From: Hordeum vulgare subsp. vulgare
Taxonomy: Eukaryota > Streptophyta > Magnoliopsida > Poales > Poaceae
NCBI RefSeq assembly: GCF_904849725.1
Contig: NC_058521.1
Coordinates: 98,318,244-98,382,243, forward strand
Direction of reading: 5' to 3'
Length of the DNA stretch: 64,000 nt
Shown: positions 33,228 through 42,700 of the stretch, piece by piece
How positions within the stretch are numbered: the stretch's first letter is position 1
How the letters are laid out: each line of letters opens with the position of its first letter
Position numbers and translations under genes: made by a program
Notes under the pieces: generated by a model
Told to the model about the DNA's origin: nothing
Seen by the model: the letters and a program-made list of their open reading frames with translations, nothing else
The model's database searches: none

Positions 33228-34027
33228 AGTATCCACTATGTTCTGAGATTGATGTTGCTACTACTTTGCTATGCTTAATGCTTGTCACTAGGGCCCGAGT
33301 GCCATGATTTCAGATCTGAACCTATTATGTTCTCATCAATATATGTGTGTTCTTGATCCTATCTTGCAAGTTGTAGTCACCTACTATGTGTTATGACCCG
33401 GCAACCCCGGAGTGACAATAGCCGGAACCACTGCCAGAGATGACCATAGAATGGCAGTTCATTTATTCACCAAGTGTTAATGCTTTGTTCCCGTTCTCTA
33501 TTAACAGGAGAACCTTAATATCCCTTATTTTCCATTAAGACCCCGCTGCCATGGGAGGGATGGACAATAGATGTCATGCAAGTTCTTTTTGTAAGCACGT
33601 ATGACTATATATGGAATGCATGCCAACATTACATTGGCGAACTGGAGCTAGTTACATATCTCCCCATGTTATAAATGTTGCATGATGAATGTCATCCGGC
33701 ATAATTATCCATCACCGATCCAATGCCTATGAGTTTTTCCTACTGGTCCTTGCTACGTTACTTTACCGCTACTGCTGTCACTGCTGCTACTGTTACCGCT
33801 ACTGCTGTCACTGTTGCTACTATTACCGTTGCTACCGTTGCTATCACACTACTTTGGTACTGATACTTTGCTGCAGATACTAAGTCTTTTAGGTGTGGTT
33901 GAATTGAGAACTCAACTGCTAATACTCGAGAATATTCTTTGGCTTCCCCTTGTGTCGAATCAACAAATTTGGGTTGAATACTCTACCCTCGAAAACTGTT
34001 GCGATCCCCTGTACTTGTGGGTTATCA
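33228..34027 (+). repeat. Element X 5' LTR, second part
   Basis: Begins with Y's target duplication AGTAT, then continues CCACTATGTTCTGAG as in the 3' LTR at 41221, and ends GGGTTATCA. It contains a short CTGCTACTGTTACCG-type repeat (about 33775-33850). Confidence 0.88.
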
Positions 34028-34038
34028 AGACTATTTTC

Positions 34039-34056
34039 TGGCGCTGTTGTCGGGGA
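34039..34056 (+). other. Primer binding site of element X
   Basis: TGGCGCTGTTGTCGGGGA, 11 nt inside the LTR end. Two changes from the Athila/tRNA-Asp-type site TGGCGCCGTTGCCGGGGA. Confidence 0.82.
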
Positions 34057-34106
34057 GGCATAGCTCTATTCTCTGAGTCACTTGGGATTTACGTCTATTG
34101 ATCACT

Positions 34107-36794
34107 ATGTGGAATCCGAGAGATCCAGAAACTAAAGTCTTGCCCTCAACTACGAGGACAGGTAAGGAATTGCCATCTAGCTCTGCACTTGATTCACCTT
34201 CAGTTATGAGTAAGTTTGCGACACCACCTCCTGCTAGAAATTTTGATGTGTCGCCTGTGCTTGATGATGCTACTTCTGCTATCCATGATGCTTGTGATGA
34301 TGCTTTGCTTGATAGTGCTTTGCCACTAGGTGCATTTCTTGATGCACAAATTGCTAGAGTTGCTGCTGAATGTGATGATACTTCTCAGACTACTGAGATT
34401 ATTGAAGTAGAACCTACTGTTTCACCTGTTAGAACTAGCTCTCCTAGATATGAATTTCCTGATATACCTGAGGGTTATGTTATGGAGGGAGATATAGCTA
34501 AGGACTTTCTTGCTTGTAAGGATAACTATGATCTTGAGAAATTACTGCGCAAGTGGAAAGAAAATTCTCTGAATGCTAGAATGAAATACGATCCTAAGTT
34601 TGCTACTTCGCCTATCTTTGTGACTGATAAGGATTATGAATTCTTTGTCGACCCTGAGTTAATCACTTTGGTTGAATCTGATCCTTTTCATGGTTACGAG
34701 TCTGAAACGGTTGTAGCACATCTTACTAAGCTGCACGATATAGCCACCATATTCACGAGTGAGGAAAATATCCGCCACTACTATATCCTTAAGCTGTTTC
34801 TTTCTCGCTAAAGGATGATGCTAAGACTTGGTTCACTTCTCTTGCTCCTGGTTGTGTGCGTAGTCCCCAGGATATGATCTACTACTTCTCTGAGAAATAT
34901 TTTCTTGCCCACAAGAAACAAGCTGCCTTGTAGGAAATATATAACTTTGTGCAAGTTGAAGAAGAGAGTCTCCCACAAGCTTGGGGGAGGCTTGTCCAGC
35001 TGCTGAATGCTTTGGCTGATCACCCTCTTGAGAAAAATGAAATACTTGATATCTTCTATAATGGACTAACCGATGCTTCTAAGGACCACCTAGATAGTTG
35101 TGCTGGTTGTGTTTTCAGGGAACGAACTGTGGAACAAGCTGAGATTCTATTGAATAATATCTTGTGCAATGAGAACGCTTGGATTATTCCCGAACCACCT
35201 CCAAAGACAACTCCGATTAAAAGAGGTATTCTATTCCTCAGTCCTGAAGATATGCAAGAAGCTAAGAAATCTATGAAAGAGAAAGGCATTAAATTTGAAG
35301 ATGTCAAAAATCTACCACCTATCGATGAGATCCATGGTCTTGATAACCCGACACAGGTAGTAGAGGTAAATTCTCTTCGTAGATTCAATGAGAGTGATAT
35401 TCCTTTTGATAAACCTGCCAGCTTATGCTTAGATGAATTTGATAACTTCGTTGCCAAACAACAAAGTTTCAATGATTATGTCATTTAAGTGCTTGTGTGG
35501 ATAGAGATGTCAACGATCTTAAGCTTTTGAGTAAACATGCCTCTATGGTCACCACTAAAGTAGAACAAGTACTTAAGGCTCAAAATGACTTGCTCAATGA
35601 GTTGAATGACAATTCCGTTAGAGTCGTCACTAGAGGCGGTAGAATGACCCAGGAACCTTTGTATCCTAAGGGTCATCCAAAGAGAATTGAACAAGATTAT
35701 CAAGGAGTTAGCACCGAGGCACCTAGTCATCCTAGGAAGAAAAAGAAATATGATAGGAACTTGCATGCTAGCCAACCTGCTGCTGTTATACCCGAGAATC
35801 CCAACGATGTCTCTGTTTCTGATGCCGAAACACAATCTGGTGATGAACATGAGCCTAGTGATAATATCGATAGTGGTGTTCATGATGATGCTCAACCTAG
35901 CATTGATAAGGATGTGGAGATTGAACCTGTTGATCTTGATAACCCACAACCTAAGAATAGGATATATCATAAGAACGATTTCATTGCCAGGAAGCACGGT
36001 AAAGAAAGGGAACCATGGGTTCATAAACTCATGCCCTTTCCTCCCAAACCATCCAAGAAAAAGGATGATGAGGATTTTGAGCGATTTGTTGAAATGATTA
36101 GACCTGTCTTTCTGCAAATGCGTCTGACGGATATGCTCAAAATTTCTCCGTATGCTAAGTACATGAAAGATATTGCGACCAACAGAAGGAAGATACCCGA
36201 GGTTGAGATTTCCACCATGCTTGCCAACTACACCTTCAAGGGTGGAACTCCTAAGAAACTAGGTGATCCCGGAGTGCCCACTATACCTTGCTCCATTAAA
36301 GGAAACTACGTTATAACTTCTTTATGCGATCTTGGAGCCGGTGTTAGTGTTATGCCTCTCTCTCTTTATCGTAGACTTGAATTGGATAAGTTGACACCCA
36401 CTGAAATGTTTTGCAAATGGCCGACAAATCAACTACTTTCCCTATCGGCATTTGCGAGGACGTGCCTGTTGTGGTTGCTAATGTTACTATCTTAACGGAC
36501 TTTGTTATTTTGGATATTCCCGAGGATGATGCCATGGCGGTAATCCCTGGAAGACCCTTTTTAAACAATGCAGGGACTGTTATTGATTGCAACAAAGGCA
36601 ATGTCACTTTCCATGTTAACGGTAATGAGCATACGGTGCACTTTCCGAAGAAACAATGTCGAGTACATTGCATCAATGCTATTGAAAAAACTTCATCGAT
36701 TCTTATTGCGAGCTTCGAATGCCCTATACTTACTGCCAAGATGAAGTATGATTTGGTTGTTGGGGATATGCACATCCCCATTGAGGTAACCTAG
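34107..36794 (+). pseudogene. Element X Gag-protease
   Basis: Starts MWNPRDPETKVLPST and parallels E1's Gag without the long D-A-M-L repeat. Core motifs: PEGYVMEGDIAKDFLACK, FATSPIFVTDKDYEF, HYYILKLF. Protease active site SLCDLGAGVSVMPLSLYRRL and core VIPGRPFLNNAGTVIDC, ending HIPIEVT at 36794. Breaks: 1-bp deletion near 34800, TAG at 34929-34931 for Gln, a deletion of about 38-45 bp near 35485 relative to E1, and a 1-bp deletion near 36405. No pol follows. The breaks differ from those of E1, so they arose independently. Confidence 0.86.
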
Positions 36795-37024
36795 TGACTA
36801 TTCGAAAAATTTCCGGTTCTATGCGATTCTAAAAAAGTTTGTCAAGGAAACTTGATCAACCTCATTGACGGATTTCTTTTGATGACCATGAGATGGATGA
36901 ATCTAGGAGTCACAACCCTCTGTTCCAAACCTTTACCTTCGGTTGCTTAGAAGAAAAATGATAAATTTAGCTTTAGATTTTCCTGTTTTCTGCTTTCTCC
37001 GTCCCTTGAAAAGTGTCCCGAAAA

Positions 37025-37350
37025 CAAAAGTTCTTCAAATGCCTTGAAAATCAAGTATGATTTTTTTTGGAATTTTTAAAAAATTCTGAGATAGAGTGCT
37101 AGTGAGGGGGATGCGCTAGTGGGTACAAGCGCACCAGGCCTGGCCACCCCCCTGGCCGGGCCTGGCAAGCTTGTGGGGCCCACGTGCCCCCTCCACTTAT
37201 TCCAGCTCACATCTCCTTCTCCTACCTCTAGAAAAATTCATTCCACAGCTCAAATCCGTGTTCTTGCTCCTCTTGCTGCATTTTTCGATCTCCTTGTGCA
37301 AAGCCCCATTCACCAAACTGTTTTGGGGAAATTGTTCCTTGGTATGTGAC
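37025..37350 (+). repeat. LTR-like block inside X, upstream of ORF2
   Basis: Same block as in E1 (29580-29930) and similar to X's own LTR at about 40745-40960: AAAAGTTCTTC(A/G)AATG, a CACCAGGCC...GGGC hairpin, GGCTTGTG or AAGCTTGTGGGGCCC. No TATA box (CAGCTCACATCTCC in that place). Confidence 0.75.
37125..37174 (+). promoter_or_regulatory. Internal copy of the LTR hairpin, X
   Basis: Outer arms ACAAGC (37125-37130)/GCTTGT (37169-37174); inner stem CCAGGCCTGGCC (37134-37145)/GGCCGGGCCTGG (37154-37165), paired throughout with one G-T wobble. The inner-arm sequence differs from E1 and Y yet stays complementary. Confidence 0.78.
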
Positions 37351-37574
37351 TCCTCCATTGGTCCAATTAGTTTTTGCTCTAGTGCTTTATTCTTTGCGTA
37401 TTTTTGATGCCTTGGTGACCCTGTTCTTGATCTTTGCATGTTCATTTTAGTTGGTCCCATGTAGTTTTGATGCGTGATATTGCCTCTAGGCACTTGCAAG
37501 AGTAGTTGCTATGAGTTTTGTTGAGCCTAGTTCACTTTTCTCTTGAGTCACTAAAAATTTCAGAAAAAAAGAAG

Positions 37575-38595
37575 ATGTTCAGGAGAAACTATCATGGTGG
37601 TTCCTCAAGCAAAAGGGGTCCCCGTCTCTCGATTCAGGAGCCCGACTCTTATCAGCCGAGGAACGCACAGGTACAACCATGTGAATGGCCTTCAAATGAA
37701 TTCATGATTGATGCAGGTTTCAAAGACGAGTTTGATACATTTGTTCACAACGTCGGGCTCGAAGAATTCATCTCCAACAAATGCGAACAGTATACTATGC
37801 TCAGTGCCTCTTTTGTTCGTAGATTCAGATTTTCAGTTGGCTGTGACTCATCCATACTGTTTGATCTTTATGAAAATCATATACCATGGATTTAGAGCAT
37901 TTTAATAGGATTTGCAAGATACCTGATTGGGGTAGTCCCAATGATCCTCCTATGTCTTCGGTTAGAGATTTCTTTTCTAGTATAACTGTTGGAGAAACTA
38001 GAGATATTACGCAGGCTACCTTGGGGAGCATTCAATTCCCTGCCTTACATTATTTTGCCCTCTTCATAGGTAGATGCATTAACGACAAGATTGATCATTG
38101 TCACCTCTGCGCACCTGACCTCAGTATCCTTAAGAGCGTAGTAACGGGTGATAGAGGTTTCAACATGGGAGCTATAATCGCGAGGAGGCTAAATAATAAT
38201 GCTATTGAAGGGGATTTCTTTGGTGGGATCTATGCCACTCGCATAGCAAATTTTCTTGGTGTACCCATCCGCGAAGGAGATCCCCCGCTCCATACAGTTT
38301 CCTTGATCGCGCCGCTATGACATGCTATCAGTTCCTTGAGAGGGATAATGAATCCCTCATATACCGGTTAATATTTAACCAACAACGTGTTTTCCATATT
38401 ACCCTTCCTGCTCCTACCTTCTTTGACTTTCAGGTAAAACGGAGATATTACATAACCAGAGGGGAGGCACAGGAGTATGAGAGGGAGGCGAAGGCTGCCC
38501 GCCTCCATGAGGCAGCCATCCAGGCGGTAGCTGCCACGATCCCGTACAACCCCCATCATGATTTTGGATATCGCCCGGACCAGCCGTGGGAGTAG
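37575..38595 (+). pseudogene. Element X ORF2: putative plant transposon protein-like, function unknown
   Basis: About 340 codons from ATG at 37575 (MFRRNYHGGSSSKRG) to TAG at 38593-38595 (ending YRPDQPWE), with frameshifts near 37885 and 38290. Visible pattern: NEFMIDAGFKDEFDTFV, GLEEFISNKCEQY, LEHFNRICKIPDWGS, SIQFPALHYFALFIGRCI, HLCAPDLSILKSV, NMGAIIARRL, FFGGIYATRIANFLGV. This order (xFxxxxGL..ll..KC..Y...F.R.F..CxIP.WG...SIQFP.lHYFa.fI..CI....SAPDL) is that of a domain common in plant retroelements (Pfam Transposase_32/PF20167, from memory). It occupies the position of the extra ORF of Athila elements but has no visible membrane segment. It is shared with E1. Confidence 0.75.
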
Positions 38596-38616
38596 ACCAA
38601 CTTAGGCCAAAAGCCT

Positions 38617-40593
38617 AAGCTTGGGGGAGTACATGCTTCTCACCGACTTTATGTTCTTGCTCACACTTTCACTTTGTTAGTCGGTGTTAACACCTTGCCA
38701 TTGTATCAACCATGTTAGTTTATTTATTTTTCTCGCATTCTTCTCGTGTGCTTGTTTAGACTGAGAAAAACAAAAAAAAAATTAGTTGTAAGTTTGCTTT
38801 TCTGCTTGCTTAGTAGTGTTTTAAAAACAAAACCCAAAAATATTTTCCTTTCTTCTTTTTCTTGTTGGGAGCTTTCCCGTGTAAATAGTTTTCTTTTTCT
38901 TTGGGTCAAGGTAGAAGACCATGGTTAAAATGTTTAGTGGCTCTCGCATGCATATCTATTTATCCGTCAAAGAGCCATATTACTTTATCTTCTCTGTGTT
39001 TGCCTGTAGATTCCAGCTTAGTCCAATGCACGAACACTCTCATTATGATTCACATCATTTGGTCATGCAAGTGAAAGGCAATAATGACCACATATGATGA
39101 AGTGACTGAGCCTGGAAAAGCTGGTACGAACTCGATCTATTTTGTTTTTGTAAATATGACTAGCTCATCATTCTTAATTCAGCTTTGTTATGAGAGAAAC
39201 ATGTTTGCAATGACAACTTAGAGATCATAGTTTCTGATGCCATGCTTAATTAGCTAGGAGCTTATAATGGTTTGTATTTGATGCCAACATGAATTTCAGT
39301 ATGACTATGATGTAGTATGATAAGATGGTATCCTCCTTTGAATGATTCAAGTGGCTTGACTTGGCACATGTTCACTCATGTAGTTGAAACAAAATCAACA
39401 TAGCCTCTATGATATTCATGTTCATGGTGATTTATATGCTACTCATGCTTGCACTCAATGTTGGTTAATTTCAATGCATATTGATGACTGTTCGTCGCTC
39501 TCTAGTTGGTCGCTTCCCAGTCTTTTGCTAGCCTTCACTTGTACTAAGAGGGAATACTGCTTGTGCATCCACTTCCATAAACCCAAAGTTGTTCCATATG
39601 AGTCCACTATACCTACCTATATGCGGTATCTACCTGCCGTTCCATGTAAATTTGCATGTGCCACTCTCAAAATCTTCAAGCAATAATCTATTTTGTGTGC
39701 CCGAACCGCTCATGTGGTGACAAGGGGCGATCGGTATCTTCCATGCTAGGCGTGTTATCCTAGATATGTGTTTATACAGTATCACTCACGAGAAAGGGCC
39801 CGGTAATTGGAATGGCCAGTTCCATGGTCAAATCGAAAAGATAATTGCAAACAAAACCCCCTGGATTGTTGTTGGTATGGACGGCACCCACGGATTCGGC
39901 TAGCCGTGGAGTGTGATTGACCGGTGGTGGGGGAGTCAAAACTTTACTTTTCTGTTTGGGAACCGCCTATAGTATGTGTAGCATGGAAGATGGGGAAAAC
40001 TCTTGGTCATCGTATTGACAATGAGAGCATACCACTCAAAATTATTTATCTCTGTTTTAAAAGCTTGAGCTGTGGCACCTCTGCAAATCAATGCTTCCCT
40101 CTGCGAAGGGCCTATCTATTTACGTTTCTCTTGAGTCATCCACTTCTTATAAAAGGCACCAATTAGAGAGCACCTCTGTCATTCTCATGCTTTGCTATTA
40201 ATTGATATTGAGTATGACTATGACTGGATTTTCTTTGCCATGAATTACAATGTTCAGTCAGCCCTTGGTCTTTGAAGGTGCTCTGCATTTATGTTTTGCG
40301 GTCTCAGAAAGAGCTAGCGAGATACCACGTGTTCATATTGCTTCATGATTGTTTTGATTGAAGTGTTGACATTTGAAATATATTATTATTGCTCGCTAGT
40401 TGATTATGCCATTGATATGAGTACTTCATGAGACCTATATGTCATTGCTTACGTGGTTAGCTTATGATCTTGCTGAAAATCTGAATATGAGTTAGACATA
40501 ATTACAACAACAAGATCAAACAGAGTTCGTAAAAGTTTTTCTTTTGTCTCTTTCAGTTTGTCAACTGAATTGCTTGAGGACAAACAAGGCTTT
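38617..40593 (+). other. Element X conserved non-coding 3' region with internal polypurine copy
   Basis: Begins with AAGCTTGGGGGAGT (38617-38630), identical to the functional tract at 40594-40607. The following 1.96 kb has no coding signal but stays alignable with E1 30811-32697 throughout. Confidence 0.75.
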
Positions 40594-40607
40594 AAGCTTG
40601 GGGGAGT
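40594..40607 (+). other. Polypurine tract of element X
   Basis: AAGCTTGGGGGAGT directly before the 3' LTR. Confidence 0.85.
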
Positions 40608-41996
40608 TTATACGTCTCCATCGTATCTACTTTTCCAAACTCTTTTGCCCTTGTTTTGGTCTCTAATTTGCATGATTTAAATGGAACTAACCCGGACTGA
40701 CGCTGTTTTCAGCAGAATTGCCATGGTGTTGTTTTTGCGCAGAAATAAAAGTTCTTCGAATGACCTGGAAATCTACGAGGATTTTTTGTGGAATATATAA
40801 AAAATACTGGCGCAAGGATCAACTGGAGGGACGGAGCCAGGAGCTCACAAGCCCACCAGGCCCGCCCCCCTGGTTGGGCGTGGCAGGCTTGTGAGCCCCC
40901 GGGGCTCCGACGCGTGCAATTCCAACTCTATATATCCTCCTTCGACTGGAAAAAAATAAAGGAGAAGAGTTCATCGCGTTTCATGATACGAAGGCGCCGT
41001 CACCACCTGTTCTTCCTCTCGAGGGCAGATCTGGAGTACGTTCTGGGCTCCGGAGAGGGGAGATCGTCCCCATCGTCATCAACAACCATCCTTCATCGCC
41101 AATTCCATGCTGCTCTTCACCATTCGTGAGTAATCTCATCGTAGGCTTGTTGGACGGTGATGGGTTGGATGAGATCTATCATGTAACCGAGTTAGTTTTG
41201 ATGGGGATTGATCCCCAGTATCCACTATGTTTTGAGATTGATGTTGCTACTACTTTGCTATGCTCAATGCTTGTCACTAGGACCCGAGGGCCATGATTTC
41301 AGATCTGAACCTATTATGTTCTCATCAATATATGTGTGTTCTTGATCCTATCTTGCAAGTTGTAGTCACCTACTATGTGTTATGACCTGGCAACCTCGGA
41401 GTGACAATAGCCAGAACCACTCTTGGAGATGACCATAATATGAGGAGTTCATGTATTCACCAAGTGTTAATGCTTTGTTCCGGTTCTCTATTAAAAGGAG
41501 AACCTTAATATCCCTTAGTTTCCATTAGGACCCCGCTGCCACGGGAGGGATGGACAATAGATGTCTTGCAACTTCTATTCATAAGCACCTATGACTATAT
41601 ACGGAATGCATGCCTACATTACATTGACGAACTGGAGCTAGTTACATATCTCCCCATGTTATAACTGTTGCATGATGAATGTCATCCGACATAATTATCC
41701 ATCACCGATCCAATGCCTACGAGTTTTTCCTACTGGTCCTTGCTACGTTACTTTACCACTACTGCTGTCACTGCTACTACTGTTACCGCTACTCCTGTCA
41801 CTGTTGCTACTGTTGCTACCGTTGCTATCACACTACTTTGCTGCAGATACTAAGTCTTTCAGGTGTGGTTGAATTGAGAACTCAACTGCTAATACTCGAG
41901 AATATTCTTTGGCTTCCCCTTGTGTCGAATCAACAAATTTGGTTGAATACTCTACCCTCGAAAACTGTTGCGATCCCCTATACTTGTGGGTTATCA
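40608..41996 (+). repeat. Element X 3' LTR (complete)
   Basis: Starts TTATACGTCTCC (the usual TG is TT) and ends GGGTTATCA, 1389 bp. Hairpin at 40843-40896 and TATATAT at 40929-40935. Gag of element C resumes directly after it. Confidence 0.88.
40843..40896 (+). promoter_or_regulatory. Promoter-proximal hairpin in X 3' LTR
   Basis: Outer arms GCTCACAAGCC (40843-40853)/GGCTTGTGAGC (40886-40896), perfect 11 bp; inner stem CCAGGCCCGCCC/GGTTGGGCGTGG with two mismatches and a wobble. TATA box 33 bp downstream. Confidence 0.78.
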
Positions 41997-42560
41997 GTAT
42001 TCCTCCTCGGAAGGCGAAGCCAGGTGGTCCTTCGGGTGCTCCTTCCTTTTTCACCTTGTGGTTCTTCATCTTCTCCGTGCGAAGCAGAACCTTGACTTGG
42101 TGCAGCTCTTGGCGAATCCTTGTTGACTCTTTGATCAAAAGGTGCGTCAATTTGTCGGAGGAGAGACTGAAGTAGGTTTAAACCTCAGTGGCGTCCCGTC
42201 CTCGGATGATCGATTGAGTGTCCAACTCCCGTCTACCTCGTCCTTAATGAAGGGTAGGTGATGAGTAGCTGGCTCGTCAGCCATCTCGGGAAGGATGTCG
42301 CGGAGTCACACGAGAGCCTCTCGTGCTGCGGTCTCCACTGCCAACATTAGATCTTCCATCTATGGCCCTTCAAAGAACCAACTAGTCGGGGAGTCATTAG
42401 CCTTCACTATTACGTCCATGTGATATTACTTAGTGTCGGCGTTGACCCAGTGCTCGTGGTAGAGGAAGATGGGCGTGCGGCGTACTTGGTAGTTCTCGAG
42501 GCTATAACTCAAAAGTAGAGGAAATCCCGTCTCCAGAAGCATCTCAGGTACGGCGGCCAT
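41997..42560 (-). pseudogene. Element C gag, N-terminal part
   Basis: From ATG at 42558-42560 (MAAVPEMLLETGFPLLL) the minus strand shows a decayed frame: YHEHWVNADTK, MDVIVKANDSPTSWFFEG, MEDLMLAVETAAREAL, RDILPEMADEPATHHLP, then, after a frame change, HLLIKESTRIRQELHQVKVL and GAPEGPPGFAFRGG, where X cuts it. At least four stops. Several grass retroelement Gags carry a similar N-terminal segment with the pattern W(F/Y)FEG...A...AA.EAL..LR..LPE, which I suspect is a double-stranded-RNA-binding-like fold; this is inference. It joins the Gag part ending at 16305. Confidence 0.65.
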
Positions 42561-42680
42561 CTACAAGATGTAGAGGAGAGGGTTAGAAAGTTTTTAGTGA
42601 GTGCAGAATCTCAGGTTAAGGTCTATGTGCACTTGTCGTCTTTGCTAACGTCCATGCTACCTAAGGCTTCCTATAGTCAA
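42561..42680 (-). other. Element C leader between primer site and gag
   Basis: About 120 bp of untranslated leader; nothing else seen. Confidence 0.5.
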
Positions 42681-42696
42681 CTTGGCTCTGATACCA
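42681..42696 (-). other. Primer binding site of element C
   Basis: The minus strand reads TGGTATCAGAGCCAAG, complementary to the 3' end of initiator Met-tRNA, 4 nt inside the 5' LTR. It is not a tRNA gene. Confidence 0.9.
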
Positions 42697-42700
42697 GCTC

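Larger units (their letters stand above)
16320..41996 (+). mobile_element. Element X: Athila-lineage gypsy element without pol
   Basis: Plus-strand LTR retrotransposon inserted in gag of C. Its 5' LTR is split (16320-16676 and 33228-34027) by element Y. Then come a tRNA-Asp-type primer site, Gag-protease (34107-36794), an LTR-like spacer, ORF2 (37575-38595), a long non-coding 3' region, polypurine tract and 3' LTR (40608-41996). No reverse transcriptase, RNase H or integrase motif occurs, so it depends on other elements. The first roughly 270 bp of the 5' LTR are missing, so the target duplication on the left cannot be checked. Confidence 0.82.

Noticed and set aside
24707..41996. Tandem LTR-internal-LTR-internal-LTR element formed by unequal recombination
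   Set aside because: The middle 'LTR' (32712-34027) is a composite: 268 bp of E1, 248 bp of Y and 800 bp of X. The AGTAT duplications show nesting instead.
42681..42700. tRNA fragment
   Set aside because: It is a retroelement primer binding site, next to an LTR; no tRNA cloverleaf surrounds it.
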